Part shown: positions 21,830 through 33,449 of the stretch, one piece after another
Layout: every line of letters starts with the position of its first letter
Numbering within the stretch: position 1 is the first letter of the stretch
Assembly: GCA_015680685.1 (NCBI GenBank)
Contig: MNCI01037842.1
Span: forward strand, 624,585-688,584
Origin: Gnetum montanum
Lineage: Eukaryota; Streptophyta; Gnetopsida; Gnetales; Gnetaceae
Reading direction: 5' to 3'
Length of the DNA: 64,000 nucleotides
The notes under the pieces: model-generated
The model's database searches: none
Seen by the model: the letters and a program-made list of their open reading frames with translations, nothing else
Told to the model about the DNA's origin: nothing
Translations under genes and position numbers: made by a program

Positions 21830-24800
21830 ATGACTTCTACCTCCACTTCTATCAATATATCCAACATGGAGGTGCCCTTTGCAGCCCGAGGTACTACTGG
21901 TGTCGAGCAATGGTCGAATCCAACACTAGAAGCATGCCGGTTCCTCAGAATCTAAAACCAAGGACCTTAGGGCCTAGCCCAGCAACATGAGCATTACAAT
22001 TTCCTTTGTACGAAGGTGCAGGCTAACTTGACCTTAGATTTACACGAACTCGAAGAAAAATGTAGCTTCGAGTTCACATACTGTAACGGGGAGGAATTCG
22101 TTCCTAACCAGGGCATTTTCCCACCTCTGACACAAGTAAACCAAATGCTGCTAGATCAACTAATCTAGTTGACAAGGCTTAGGGGGCAACAAGACACAGC
22201 GTCCAACCAGGATGACACCTTTCAAGATGGGCAGGAGGAACTCGATTCCCAATCGGATGAGGGAGGCCTAGCCAACCCCATTCCTATCCCGCCTACCCAG
22301 TCCTTCTAGGCCAACCCGCTGCCTATTTCCATCCCCTTCACCATCATGCCTATGATTAAGTAGTTTGTAACTACAACTACAGTGGGTAGCCATGCTACGT
22401 TCCAAGTATCTCATCACCCTCATCGCCCGGTTGCACCCGTAGCAACTGTGCCATCGCAAGCCATTTATTAGCACACTACCGCAACATGCAACATACCTAT
22501 CATGGCCACTCTACCGCATGTCCACACTGTACCTACTATACAACCGTACCTAACTCCCATACCAATTCCTACATATGCGACCATCGAACCCACTATGGTG
22601 GGCCCAGGCCCATCCACGTGGTGGCCTCCGTTTTCTTCTTCGTCCATTCCACAATCATCGCAGATGTCTCATTACACTCGTCCTCAGGTCTACTCAACCC
22701 CCCAAATGGCACAACCTAGCGCGGGCCCATTGGGGGTCCCTTTAGGGACTCAAATAGCCTACTCGGTAGCTTATCCCGCTATGACTGCTCCAACGATACC
22801 ACTCACCAGATGGTGGACAACGCAAACAACACCTTTGGTAGGGGTGGGCTCAATGGCATAGCCAATAGGAAAAATTGCCATTGTTACCATGCCACCTATG
22901 GGGATTGCCTCTATAGTCCCTCAGCCATCTACAGCATGCTCGGGTTTGGACCAAGCTTTTTAGATTATTCAGACCCTGACTGAGGAAGTAAAATGCCTCC
23001 AAGTTGTTGGGTCCGATACGGTACGAGTCATGGACTTTTACCAAGATGAACCCATCAATCCAGCAATCCCTGCCTTGATACTACCACCCAGGATGTCCCT
23101 CCTGCACTTCACAAAGTACGATGGGGAAGGAGATCCCAATACACATCTCATTACTTTTCGGTCAGACTCTTTATTGCTACAACAATGGCTGCATACGATC
23201 ATTCGTGTTTTCACCATGTCCCTAGTCGGGAAAACCCTAGACTGGTATCATGCATTGCCACGTTCATCCATCTCAACTTTGGAGGAACTCTTGACCCAGT
23301 TTGTGACACGCTTCAAATATAACTTGAAGCCAGAAACCACACTAGATCAGCTGATGAGCGTGAAGCAAGACTTGCTAGAACCAGTTCAAAAATTCATTCA
23401 ACGATGGAGCGCAACCCTTAACGAAATTCATGAACCTATCATAGAGGCTCATTTATTAGCCATCTTTAAGGGTGTAGTGAATGATTTCATCAAGTCAAAA
23501 CTATATTACCTTGCTCCACGCTCACTTAGTCAAGCTTTCGCTCAAACAAAAAGAATACAAGATGCAGTCGAGGCAAGTAAAGACCCGGCTTACATCACTT
23601 ACAGGAACAATTTTGCAAATAAAGACAAAGGCAAGGCCCCAACGACCATGGTGGCTGCTGTGGCAACTAAGGCTACGCCCAAACATAGCAACAATAGAAA
23701 TAATAATAATAAGAAACTGACCATACCTGCAGCCGACTCAGGACCTAAGCCAGGCCAAGCATCACAACCCACCACCCCTACACCTAAGACATCTACATAC
23801 ACCAAACCTAATTTCAAACGTAAAGATCGTTCAAAATATACTCTGCTACCCCTCAAACCTTTAGAACTCCTGAAGCAACTGTTGGCAGGGAAATACATTC
23901 AACACAAGTGGATGTCAGAGGAAGAAAACATGAGGCATCGACGCTACTGCAAGCTCCTTAGAAATCCCTCTTTAGCCCTGCCCAACAAACCTCCAGTCCC
24001 TAAAAGTTCTAGGCTAGACAGGTTTTGTGATTACCACCAACTATGTGGTCATACCATGGATTATTGTCTATCGTTGTAAGATGACATACAAAGATTGATT
24101 GACCTAGGGCATTTGGTGCTAGATGAATGTAGTCGAGTACGCCCTGAAAACCAATCCATGTAAGTTTATACTGACCCACTTAATGCCAACAACATCGATT
24201 ACGTAATCAACGTCATCAGTATTGACAATGATCCCAAGCCATCCTTCCAACCATTTGTGATTCATGTGCCTCAGTGTAGTATGCCCATGCCACCAATGGC
24301 CAATCCAAGCCCACAGTCACCCTTCATCCTGAAATTCCCACCACGAACATCTACCTCTGCACCTCCCATTGGTGGGACTGTGCAACCCCGTCCGCTAACA
24401 CCTCTAGCCCCATTCATCATCAGGACACCAACATCTTCGATAGCCCCCATCCCATGCAGCAACAAACAACTTCCTCACCCTACAACGCGAGAAACCTACT
24501 AGACAGGTGAGGTGTCAAAGGGGAATACTGTCAAGGGCCTCTTTAAGACTACGCCTTCACCCCTTAAATTTACACCTTCGTCACCAAGGACAAAGATCAA
24601 CACAAGCACACAACTTATTACATCCTGTCACCAAAAATTTGAACCTAGGTCTAGGGCCATCTCCCCTTGGAAGATTCGTCTTCTAGGAAGAATCAAGGAG
24701 GAGGGTGCCAAACCGACAAGCAGCCAAGACTTCTTGAATGCCCTAACCCAGGTTGGGCAAATCCTAAAGCAAAAAAATACCATGTTAAGTCTATACGACT

Positions 24801-25627
24801 TAGTCATGGCATCCACCTCTCATTGTGAGGCTTTGGTCCGCATGTTAACGGCAATCTCGGTCCATGAAAACATGCCGGCAGACGAGAAAACAATCCACTC
24901 AGTCATACTCCCCTCTGCACCCATGGAGTTCACACCTCCACTAACTTTCAGCAACAAAGGCCTTAAGGAAGATCTCGAAAAGGCTGAAGTGACTACTGCA
25001 CCTCTCTTCATCACAATTCAGGTTGGTCAATACCAAATCTGGAGGGTACATGTTGATGATGGGGCAGTCACAAACGTCATCTCTTTGCCTATCATAGAGA
25101 AACTAGGGTTGGTCGATTGGATCAAACCAACAGCGATGTCGTGCCTACAGTCCTTCAATGGGGCACGTGTCCTAGTAAAAGGCATAGTTCATGTAAACTT
25201 TGTAGTAGGGAATGAGCTCCCCACGGACACAACATTTGTCGTAGTTGAAGAAATGCCCGAGTTTAACCTAATCTTGGGTAGACCGTGCTTAGCACAACTT
25301 GGGGTAGTTTCCTTGCCTATACACTAGGAAATCCACTTACCATACGAGGTAAGAGAGGTGATAATCTATGGCGATGGGGTGGTAACACGAGCAATTAGTA
25401 ACCTAAATGTAGAGCAAGGTTTAGAGGTTACAACCTCTAAAGATGAAGTGCCTGTTCATGCATGCACCAACCATATAGTGGAGGGATCGGCCCAACGAAG
25501 CGATCCCCAGGTAGAAAGCGTCTGGGAGGAGTTTCCTTTTCAAGCGATAGATAGTGGCATGAGCAAGGGCCCTGGCAAAACACCTCGACCTTACATCCCT
25601 GTCAACCCACGAAAGGTCAAGAGATAG
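21830..25627 (+). pseudogene. gag-protease ORF of B1, single frame with 12 stops
   Basis: One frame runs from the ATG at 21830 (MTSTSTSIN) to a stop at 25627, about 1265 codons. It is interrupted by twelve in-frame stops, all TAG or TAA, and I see no frameshift. The N-terminal 400 residues are proline/serine/threonine-rich. The capsid region (23,030-23,570) has FTKYDGEGDPNTHL, KTLDWYHALPRSSI and KFIQRWSATLNEI. A basic linker and a CHHC-type knuckle follow (FCDYHQLCGHTMDYC, 24,022-24,066; C-x2-H-x4-H-x4-C). The protease lies at 24,990-25,320, with IWRVHVDDGAVTNVI at the catalytic loop and FNLILGRPCL near its end. The frame then closes with a short tail that B2 shares, with no RT. Gag would form particles and protease would process Gag. 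Confidence 0.88.
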
Positions 25628-25730
25628 CTACGCGTAGCGTAGCAGCCCTGGGACCTATCACCTAGTCACCATCCTTGCATATTCATTTTCTACTAAGCCT
25701 GCCAAGGTGTCATCTTTTTGAAAAATAAAA

Positions 25731-25842
25731 AATAGCCCGAAATAGCCTAAAACTAATAAATGGCCCGAAATGGCCTAAAACTAATAAACGGCTTGAAATG
25801 GCCTAAAACTAACAAATGGCCCGAGATGGCCTAAAATTAGCA
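25731..25842 (+). repeat. 28-bp tandem repeat between convergent genes (B1)
   Basis: Four units start at 25731, 25759, 25787 and 25815, with consensus core GGCCCGAAATGGCCTAAAAC followed by TAATA. They lie between the stop of the sense gag-protease ORF (25627) and the stop of the antisense gene (26008). B2 has a degenerate form in the same place. Confidence 0.9.
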
Positions 25843-28800
25843 TCCCAGAGTATGAAAACTTCACATAACACACATAATAACACGAAATCGATTTTCCTTT
25901 CTGGAATTTTCACATTTCATTCAAAATTTTCACTTATTGGCGGTGTCTATAAACTCGTCCAACAAAAAGAAAGAGAGAGAGGGGGGGGGGGATCCACCCT
26001 CATGCTCTCACAAGTTGTCGCTATTTGCATCACCTTCACCATTTGTCTCTACCTCGTTCACTTGCACATCATCTGCTCCCATATTGCCCCCTGGCTACAC
26101 CTCATTCCTTCCCTCCACCGGCCTTACATCCTCATTAAGAGCCTACATCCTGAAGGATAAAGTAGTTAGTAGAGGCAAAAAATGCGATGAATGATAGTTG
26201 TAGCAGGGCATCATAGCAATTAACCTGAGGGGAGCTCATGTCCGTCACAAGAGGTATCTGATCTAGACTAAGCCTGAGACGACGTTCAATCTCCTCCATC
26301 AGGATATTCACCCAAGACTTGTCGTTAGGTTCAACGTTCGTAGTGGCAACTTTCTCCTTTTCCAAAATTGTCCATCTTACAGGTCCCAGAGAAAGGGAGG
26401 TGGAGGCGTTCTCCCTTGTAGGAAGGGTCACGCCCAAATTTGGGAACTCCATCACCTGCACCTCCTCTTTAAACTTGGAATAAGCCTCAGAAGCGCTGAT
26501 GGCCTTTACAAATGCCTTGTACGAGAATGCCTCCATAGCCGCGTCTTTATACAGCCTCCGATGGGTTTCATTTTATTTCTTGTAAGAATACTTGTGGTCC
26601 CTCTATGCCTTCCCCCATTCAAAGATCTTGGTGCTGATGTTTTTCATATCTTGGCACTTCTAGGACAGAAAATTCATCTGCATCTACTGCTGGACTATTT
26701 TGTAGGTGGATTCTACATTTTGATGAACAATGATCCAAAATCTAGCATGTTCGACCACAGCCCTTTGCGGCTCCACAGGGTCAAGACTATGGTTCACGAG
26801 GAAATTAATCATTGACTTGACGTTCTCCACCTCGACAACCAGTTCCATCTCTCTCTACTTGCTCCTATGAGCCCGTTTCCATAATTCCTCATTGGTACGT
26901 CTACATTCCCATAGGGAGCGCACCGAATGCAAAACACATTTGTAAGCCTTATCAAATACGCGACGAGGCACTTTAGTTACATCAGACGAAAGTGTGGGCA
27001 CTGCACCAATTTCCATAGGTTGGGCTTGGTCCCATTTAAGCCGAGAAGCTGTAGAAAGTATAGCAATCACATCAACATAACATAAATCAATACGTTTAGA
27101 GTTGTAGAGTAGTAGCATAGGGGCTATTAGCACTCCCACTCACTTGCACAAGGGTCCGCCTATTGAAGGCATTTGATCATGTCATCAACTAGCCCCTAAA
27201 CAAACGTAAACTTGTCAAGAATTTCAGCCCACAACTTCGTCTGGGGCGGAGAAGACCCTAATACATCAGCAGTAGCACCTGTTACGTAATTTAGCATGAC
27301 AATAATAGCTGAAGCAGACTACGGTAGGACAAAAACTCACTAGTGTTCGGCTGTTGCCTTGCATCATGCTAGTGTAAGACAATCACAGTAGGTTCGGTAG
27401 CAAGCCCAGCTAGGTCCGTAGGAACCCCTAGCTCAAGTGCTGGTGCTTTTTCTTTCAGGAGGACAACATCCTTTTTATTTTGGGAAGAGACCTCTACGTC
27501 GGTTGGAAGAGGCTCCTTAATGAAAAGAGCCCCAATATCTCTAGCTAGGGCCCTCTCTTCCAAAGCTAGGCCCCCCGTGTCTCTATTTGTCACCCCTAGT
27601 CTGAGGGCTCACACTTCCTCATCACCTTCTTCTTTGCCTTCTTCTTCTACTATTCGCAAAGGGTATACACACAACAAATCGAAGTTGATTCACTCAAAAC
27701 TGATACCATGCCACCAAGAACCACTTAGTTAAACATGAAATAGTTAGCATTCTAGATGCTCATCAATAGGGGGTTACATTCGCTGCAACTTGAACCACAA
27801 TCATCGCTCCTCTTCATGAGGGCTTTCCCTAGTAGGGGAAGGTCTCTTCCTCCACAACTCCGTAGGGACAGCCTCAGCCATTAGATGATCACCCTAGGTC
27901 ATGTTGCTGAGTATGGTAGGGGGGGTCTCCCCTACGCTGTCATGGCCGCAAGCGCTACAAACCGTCAGACCTTTGGTCGTTATGGAGAATGAATCCTTGA
28001 TCACCTCTGGGGAAGCCTAGGCTTGCATGGTCCAAAAGACCTGTCAAATCCATGGCTTGGAGATCTATTCACAATCCACCTCGGACCAAATCCCATCCTC
28101 CTGGACTACCAGGAACTCTGCAAAGCACTTTAAACAACCAATATAGAAGGCCTAGTGTATGTTAGAACGGGATTCCATTTGCTCATGGAGCTCCAAAATC
28201 TTGCCCTGCAAGCCACTACATAGGAATTCGGTCCAATTATAATGGGCCCCTTCCTCCACGACTTCCCGCATGACCCAAGCCTACCCAAGCCCTAAGACCT
28301 TTCCTTGGGTAAGCAATTGAGGAAATTCACAAGCACAAAACACCAAGTATATCTACATGGCAGGATCATCCTTAAGATTTTCCATAGGGAACCCTTTCCA
28401 CTCCTTTGTGAGTCTCAGCCACTCTTCAATATGCTGCTTATGGAGGATCAACTCCTGCTTGCCCTTTGACATCACATCGATGCCGTCATTGGGAACGCTG
28501 AAAAAATCTGTGAATAGCTGGTCATTGATATCAATGACCACCCGCACACCCTGCACGTATGTGCAAAAGCGACTCGCTTACCCAGAAAAGGAGTTGACAA
28601 GGGAAAGCATCTCGGCAGTAGGAATGCCCAGATTCGGTGCCATAAACAAATCCATAAGCTCAGCCATCTGGATTCTTCTGAGCTAGGGGCCTAGAACCCC
28701 TCATTCCAACCAGCTCTAGCTTGCCGATACCTCATCGTATTTGAAGTAGATTTTTTCCCTCTGCCCTCTAGTAGTTACCACCATCACTTCGTGGGGCTTC

Positions 28801-29159
28801 TTCACTCCTGTGGTAATGATCACAAAACATAATCATAAAGCATACGTAAAAAAAAATGACACCCGCTCGTTAACCCACCAGGCCTATATAGTGAGGGGAA
28901 TAGTGGCAGTTTAGCCACTAAGACTACTTCGAGCGTAACTTGCTTAAAGGGTTCCCTCCACTTCTTGTCCAGCCAGCCTTTCGTCCTAAAATTAGTGTAA
29001 AAAGAGGTGAGCGTGTGTAAGAGAGGATGGTATCCTTCCCCATAAAGAGTAATCACGCCCGCTTGCAAGATCCTCGCAGAGGCAAATCCCTGTAGGGCTA
29101 ATCATGCTGTGGCCAATTCATCTGGCTGATTATGAACCCCATCGTCATTAAGGTAGAAC

Positions 29160-29237
29160 CTGATGACAAGTGCACGCTATCAACACTCAGCCAAACATAG
29201 CCAATGTCGCACAATAAAATAAAGACATAAAACTCAC
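29160..29237 (-). other. intron 2 of the B1 antisense gene (proposed)
   Basis: This is 78 nt from GTGAGTTTTATG to CTTGTCATCAG. Exon 2 (408 nt) leaves two bases that join the first base of exon 3 in the frame giving FYLNDDG, so the phases agree. The coding strand is T-rich. Confidence 0.6.
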
Positions 29238-29645
29238 CTGCCAACACATTAAACGGTCCCCTGAGGGTTCAAAAAATATGTTGCCATATGGTGTGTGAGG
29301 TATAACGTGTTGAAAGGATGATAGCACTGATATTCTGGCATGTCCCAAATCTAGGCCAAGCACCTCAACCTTATGGAATGTGGAAAAGACCCTCCTCCCG
29401 ACCTGCCTGAAGTCGTGTCATTGTTAAGATATCTCAAGATGCCCCGATTTGTGCCTCATCCAAAGAGGACCGCACCATGAGACTAAACTGGCTGAGGAGG
29501 AATTGCAGGAAGTCTCACGCCCTGTCTCTACACCAGACCACTCGACCTCCGAAACATATCAAAGGAGGGGGAACGTTGGCCATAGGCCCACCTACATGAC
29601 ACAAGACTCCTTCCAGATCCAAAACGATAAATATGGACCTTGGCC

Positions 29646-30146
29646 CTACCCTGCATAACGAAAATAGCAGATAGTGACATCAAACATGAACATAATACAT
29701 GCATGACGCAGCAGCGCCTAGCTGATCATGAGCATAACATAGTATGATCCATGTTCATCATAGCACAACAGAGATGCAAAAGCCTAGCATAGCAAGAACA
29801 TGCAAGTAACTTGGCGTAGCAATAAGATAACTAATAACAGACCTAAACAGGATACACGTCATACGTCATACAAGCCCCCTCCCGAAGGTTTCATAGTTCA
29901 GCAGTTTAAAGAACCTTGGTCTCGCAGCCGTGGCAACAGCCGTAGTAGTAATGGCCTTGCATATAACCACAACAAGACCCTTCCACAATAGTAACAACTG
30001 AAAGAAAGCAAGACTGTGACAGTACCAAAGCCAAGATAACACAGCCACAAAAAATATCCATAGAAAAATAAGAGAGACATAAAACCAAAGCGGAAGGAGG
30101 TAGAAGGTGCAAAGAGAAAGGAGTCGAAGGGATGTATAAGACTCAC
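29646..30146 (-). other. intron 1 of the B1 antisense gene (proposed)
   Basis: Donor GTGAGT directly follows exon 1 (..MLLA plus two bases). The acceptor is GGGTAG before GCCAAGGTCC. A nearby TTATGCAG, nine bases upstream in the intron, would give another frame and is less favoured. The intron is T-rich on the coding strand, as plant introns are. Confidence 0.55.
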
Positions 30147-30402
30147 TGGGCCAATAGCATGTCCTCCGGCGTCAGAACGCTCGCCCACGGCCCATATCTC
30201 AAGGCCTTCTTCACCTCCCCAACCTTCACGAGCACCAACTAAGTCTTGGGAGCCATAGTCCTACTAGCAGATTTACGACCTTCGTAGAAATTCACCTCAA
30301 TATGGATTCACACAGTGACTCCATGCTCCGAAATCGCTGAAGTGTTCCAATAAGGATTATGCTCTTCTAAGGCAAAAACAACGAAATTACTAGGATTTGA
30401 CC

Positions 30403-30412
30403 CCTATTTATG
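30403..30412 (-). promoter_or_regulatory. TATA box of the B1 antisense gene (candidate)
   Basis: The minus strand reads CATAAATAGG about 150 nt upstream of the proposed ATG at 30256. A GGAGAGAGAGAAAAG purine tract lies just upstream (near 30,440-30,455). It sits near the right end of B1, so the antisense gene seems to have a promoter independent of the LTR. Confidence 0.5.
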
Positions 30413-31079
30413 GTAGTAAGAGCAAAATGGGAAAACTTCTTTTCTCTCTCTCCAATTAAGGTGGGGGGGGGGCAGCTGGCAGTGTAGCATGCTCGCCATG
30501 ACATCACAACACTATTGGCATTTAAACACCGTACGCTCCAAGACAGTTACTTGCCTTCTCGAAAGTAAAAATGATATGATAATATTTCAACTAATAATGG
30601 TCGTAGCCTACAAAGACCCATCGGGCAATACATCCATTCAATTTGTCATTCCACCATCCCTCTAGTAATAATCACAAGCAAAGACAAATTAATGTTCATC
30701 CCTGAAGATTGTTAGCCAATAATACTCTGCCATGAGGATTTTTATGACCATGCATCTCCCAGATTAATGGCTCCCACAAGGACCTTCATGATCATCCTAG
30801 AGAATGCGTAGTTGATTTGTATTAGGAATACGCCAATGTACCAGGCCATCAAAATAGACTTTGTAAAGGTTTCCATTAATTTCCATAAAATGTTTGACCT
30901 GATGAAGAAACTATTGTTTCTTTCTAGTGTCCAACCCTTATGGTAGTTCTTGCTTAAGCAGATAAGTGAGGATGATGTTATACCATTTTGGTTTCATGAG
31001 GGAATTGGTCAAATAAAGGGCTCTCTTTTTCCTTGTCATTCCATCTCAATTGCGATAAGTGATCCATGACCACATTCTC

Positions 31080-31600
31080 TAGACCTTTACAATCTACCAT
31101 CATGAGAACAAACTCCTATAAAATCATGAGCCATTGTATGGCATGGGGGCTCACCATTGGTTTGTTCATTAGAAATTGAATGGAACTATGATCTATGTGC
31201 ACAAACAATTTATAGCCAAGCACATAGTGCCTAAAATTCTCTAAGGCAAACACCAATACCATCAACTCCCTTTTCTATGGTGGTGTAGTTTAGTTATGCA
31301 CTTGCAATGCTCTAGCTTGTGCAGTGAATATAATATGGACATTTTTACTTATTCATCAGTGTAAGCACTAGCCCAAAGCATAGTTTGATGCATCAGTCAT
31401 CACATGAAATAGTTTGGACCAATCTAGTATTTGAAGAATGGAGGTTTCAACAAGTTTTTGCTTCAATTGTTGAGATGTTGCTTCACATGTAGGGGTCCAA
31501 ATGAATGATGCATCCTTCTTTGTCAATTCTACCAATAGCTTGGTGATATTGGAAAAAAATCTCAATGAAGTGCTAGTAGTAGCCAGTATGACCAAGGAAT
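31080..31600 (-). pseudogene. RNase H of A3
   Basis: RNase H removes the RNA strand during reverse transcription. Read on the minus strand, LDWSKLFHVMTDASNYALG (near 31,430-31,370) matches the F...TDAS....G entry motif with its catalytic Asp. Next comes ELMVLVFALENFRHYVLGYK, then LFVHIDHSSIQFLMNK with the D-H pair, then GLENVVMDHLSQL (usual form ENVVADHLSRL) at about 31,050. Several stops and one frame change. Past 31,050 the frame continues as unassigned sequence to about 30,570. Confidence 0.85.
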
Positions 31601-32335
31601 GACTGCACTTCTTTTACTATTTTGGGTTTGTAGGTTATTCCTTGTATGATCCTTTTTTTTTTCAGGGTCCACCTTGATTCCTACTTTTGAAATGTTATGC
31701 CCCAAGACTATGTCTTCCTAGACCATAAGATGGCTCTTTTGCGAATTGAGTTGGAGGTTTGTTTCAACACATCCCTTTAACAGTTGCTCAAGATGGTCTA
31801 GGGCTTGCTTGAACATAGCTTTGTAGGTAGAAAAATTATCCATAAATACTTCTACCTTGCTACCAATCTATTTTTTGGAAAATGCTGAGAAATAATCATT
31901 TAAATGTGGCTGGGACATTACATAGAACAAATGGCATCTGATGGTAAGAAAAAGTCCCCCAAGGACTTGTGAAATTTATCTTTGCTTGGTCTTCTGGTAC
32001 AATCTAGATTTGGTTATAGCCACTATAACTCTCTAGAAAGCTATAATAGCTATGCCCTAAAGTGGTGCCCAACACTTGGTTAATGAAAGGAAAAAAAAAT
32101 GATCCTTGAAAGTTGCCATGTTGATCAACCAGAAGTCAATGCACACCTGCCATTTGCCTCCCTTCTTGGGTACGATCACAAGTGGACTTACCCACTCACT
32201 ATCTGCAATAGGGTTGATGAATCCCACTTTGAGGGATTGTTCAATCTCCTCTTTGACAATTTTCTTTAACTTGGGATTCAAACATCATTGTGGCTATCAT
32301 TTAATCTTGATGGCAAGGTCAATGTATATTTGGTG
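31600..32335 (-). pseudogene. Ty3/gypsy reverse transcriptase of A3
   Basis: It begins MNPKLKKIVKEEIEQSLKVG and continues WVSPLVIVPKKGGKWQVCID, matching the Aplus RT almost residue for residue. The catalytic box is degraded: at 31832-31846 the minus strand gives VEVFMDNFS where the family has VFVDDFS, so the second catalytic Asp is Asn. LDHLEQLLKGC.ETNLQLN and VQSFLGHTGYY (usual form V.SFLG..GYY) follow. There are frameshifts near 32,060 and several stops. Confidence 0.88.
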
Positions 32336-32779
32336 CTAGCATATTCTTGGATCTATCCTAGTGAGTTTGGAATATGACCAAGTGAAGGCTGCTAACCATT
32401 TTTCCACAACTTTTATCAACTTTCTCTTTTATTTAGTAGCAACCTTGTCATTAATGATAACTATCCTCTCATTTTTCAAAAATACATGCTTCATTTCAAT
32501 TTGTAGCATCTTCAATTCAAGGGGCTCTTAGAATTTCTAGCTCATCCCAATTGATATCATTATTTGCTTCTTTGGAGAGCTAGTAATGAACTTGCTTGAG
32601 TTCATCCACACTTGCAACATATTTATATGTTAGGCCTTCAGTAGGCTCCATGCATAATGTACTGTTGCTAAAATCAGTTTTCAGCCACTAGGTGCCTTCT
32701 TGTTTTGTAGCTGCTATGTACAAACATCTCTAGATATTAGCTTCTGGTGCATACTTTTTGCATGTAGAGATAGATGTTT

Positions 32780-33280
32780 GCTTTACTGACCATAACTTCT
32801 ACACAAAATGGCACCCTAAATCGCTATACGCGATACATGGAACTCTCTTCTTCTTGATCTTTCCAAACTCATTTTCTTTTGATATTTCTAAGGAAATATC
32901 TCTAATGCCCATTTTGGCATCAATAGTACTTAACCATGTCCTTCCCATAATAATTGGAAACTCCCCATTACAATTCTCCACTTTGATTACTAGGAAATTA
33001 GTAGGATATGAGCACCCAAAAATGGTGATGACGATGTCCTCAACTAGTTCCAATGGAATAGTGATTGACTGGTCTACCAGTTCCAGCTAGATGTTGCTCT
33101 TCTTCAAGGGAGGGAGGTTCCACATGTTGTACATCTCATGTGAGATCAAATTAACACTAGAAATAGAGTCAAGAAGAGCTTTACAAGGTTCATTCCCAGC
33201 AATTTGTAGGTAAATAAGGGGACTCTTGGGATTAGCTAAGTTTCTAGGTAGGTTACCAGCTCAAATCCAATTAGATACAA
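32780..33280 (-). pseudogene. aspartic protease region of A3
   Basis: On the minus strand it reads ..AGNEPCKALLDS..SVNLISHEM, with the catalytic LLDS loop retained better than in Aplus. MWNLPPLKKSNI follows, then the open piece 33053-32799 with ELVEDIVITIFGCSYPTNFL and GEFPIIMGRTWLSTIDAKMG. The homologous pieces in Aplus and A4 are collinear. Dead through stops. Confidence 0.8.
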
Positions 33281-33449
33281 CATGTGTCAGCATTATAGTA
33301 TGGATTCAAGAAGGATTTTGGTTTGAAGAGGACTAGGATAAAGAGGAATGAGAGGAAGTTGGAGGAGTAGGGTTGCCAACTGTTGATGTGTTTGAGGACT
33401 TTGGTGGACTGCAATGTTGGAAGAAGGGTCTTTTCTTTGTTCGTGATTC

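Larger units (their letters stand above)
26008..30256 (-). pseudogene. antisense multi-exon gene carried by B1
   Basis: This gene lies on the strand opposite to gag. Proposed exons: 30256-30147 (starts MAPKT, stop, then LVLVKVGEVKKALRYGPWAS), 29645-29238, 29159-28879, 28807-28582, and 28550 to about 27,890. Further coding pieces lie near 27,593-27,369, 27,048-26,855 and 26,536-26,224, with a last exon from about 26,140 to 26,008. Introns 1 to 3 are GT-AG (donors GTGAGT, GTGAGT, GTGGGT) and their phases agree. The exon 4/5 junction is off by one base. Readable blocks include IYRFGSGRSLVSCRWAYGQ, FYLNDDGVHNQPDEL, GYHPLLHTLTSFYTNFRTKG and AKLPLFPSLYRPGG, then a RSLWECR..NEELWKR helix and an acidic C-terminus (NGEGDANSDNL). 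It shows no catalytic motif or known domain. Stops are frequent, so it is dead here. Antisense extra ORFs are known in Tat-lineage gypsy elements, which is why I place it in the element and not in the host. Confidence 0.72.
19305..30540 (+). mobile_element. family B element B1 (Tat-like, pol-less, with antisense gene)
   Basis: The 5' boundary is sharp: the A2 gag homology stops at 19304 and the LTR begins TGAAACACC as in B2. In order the element has 5' LTR, primer-binding site, a leader with tandem repeats, a single gag-protease frame, a 28-bp tandem repeat and an antisense multi-exon gene. A few dozen bases near 30,520 may be the start of the 3' LTR. No RT, RNase H or integrase was seen. The right end is not sharp; A3 sequence is recognisable from about 30,560. 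The gag C-terminal motif resembles that of Tat-lineage gypsy elements. Confidence 0.8.

Noticed and set aside
25975-25992. G-run and GA-rich tract near the antisense gene end.
   Set aside because: Simple low-complexity sequence; no partner or motif supports a function.
29238-29645. A phosphatase-like (HAD/FCP1) motif in exon 2 of the B1 antisense region: FIVLDLEGVLCHV followed by a DFLQFLL..F segment.
   Set aside because: It is in a frame with five stops that does not join exons 1 and 3. The frame that keeps phase over both introns gives a different peptide (IYRFGSGRSLVSCRW..).
29898-30188. Hydrophobic minus-strand ORF that looks like a membrane protein.
   Set aside because: It lies almost wholly in the proposed intron 1; its hydrophobicity comes from the T-rich intron.
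19305-30540. Interpretation of B1 as a host gene region with an inserted element.
   Set aside because: The antisense gene recurs at the same place in B2, inside the element borders.
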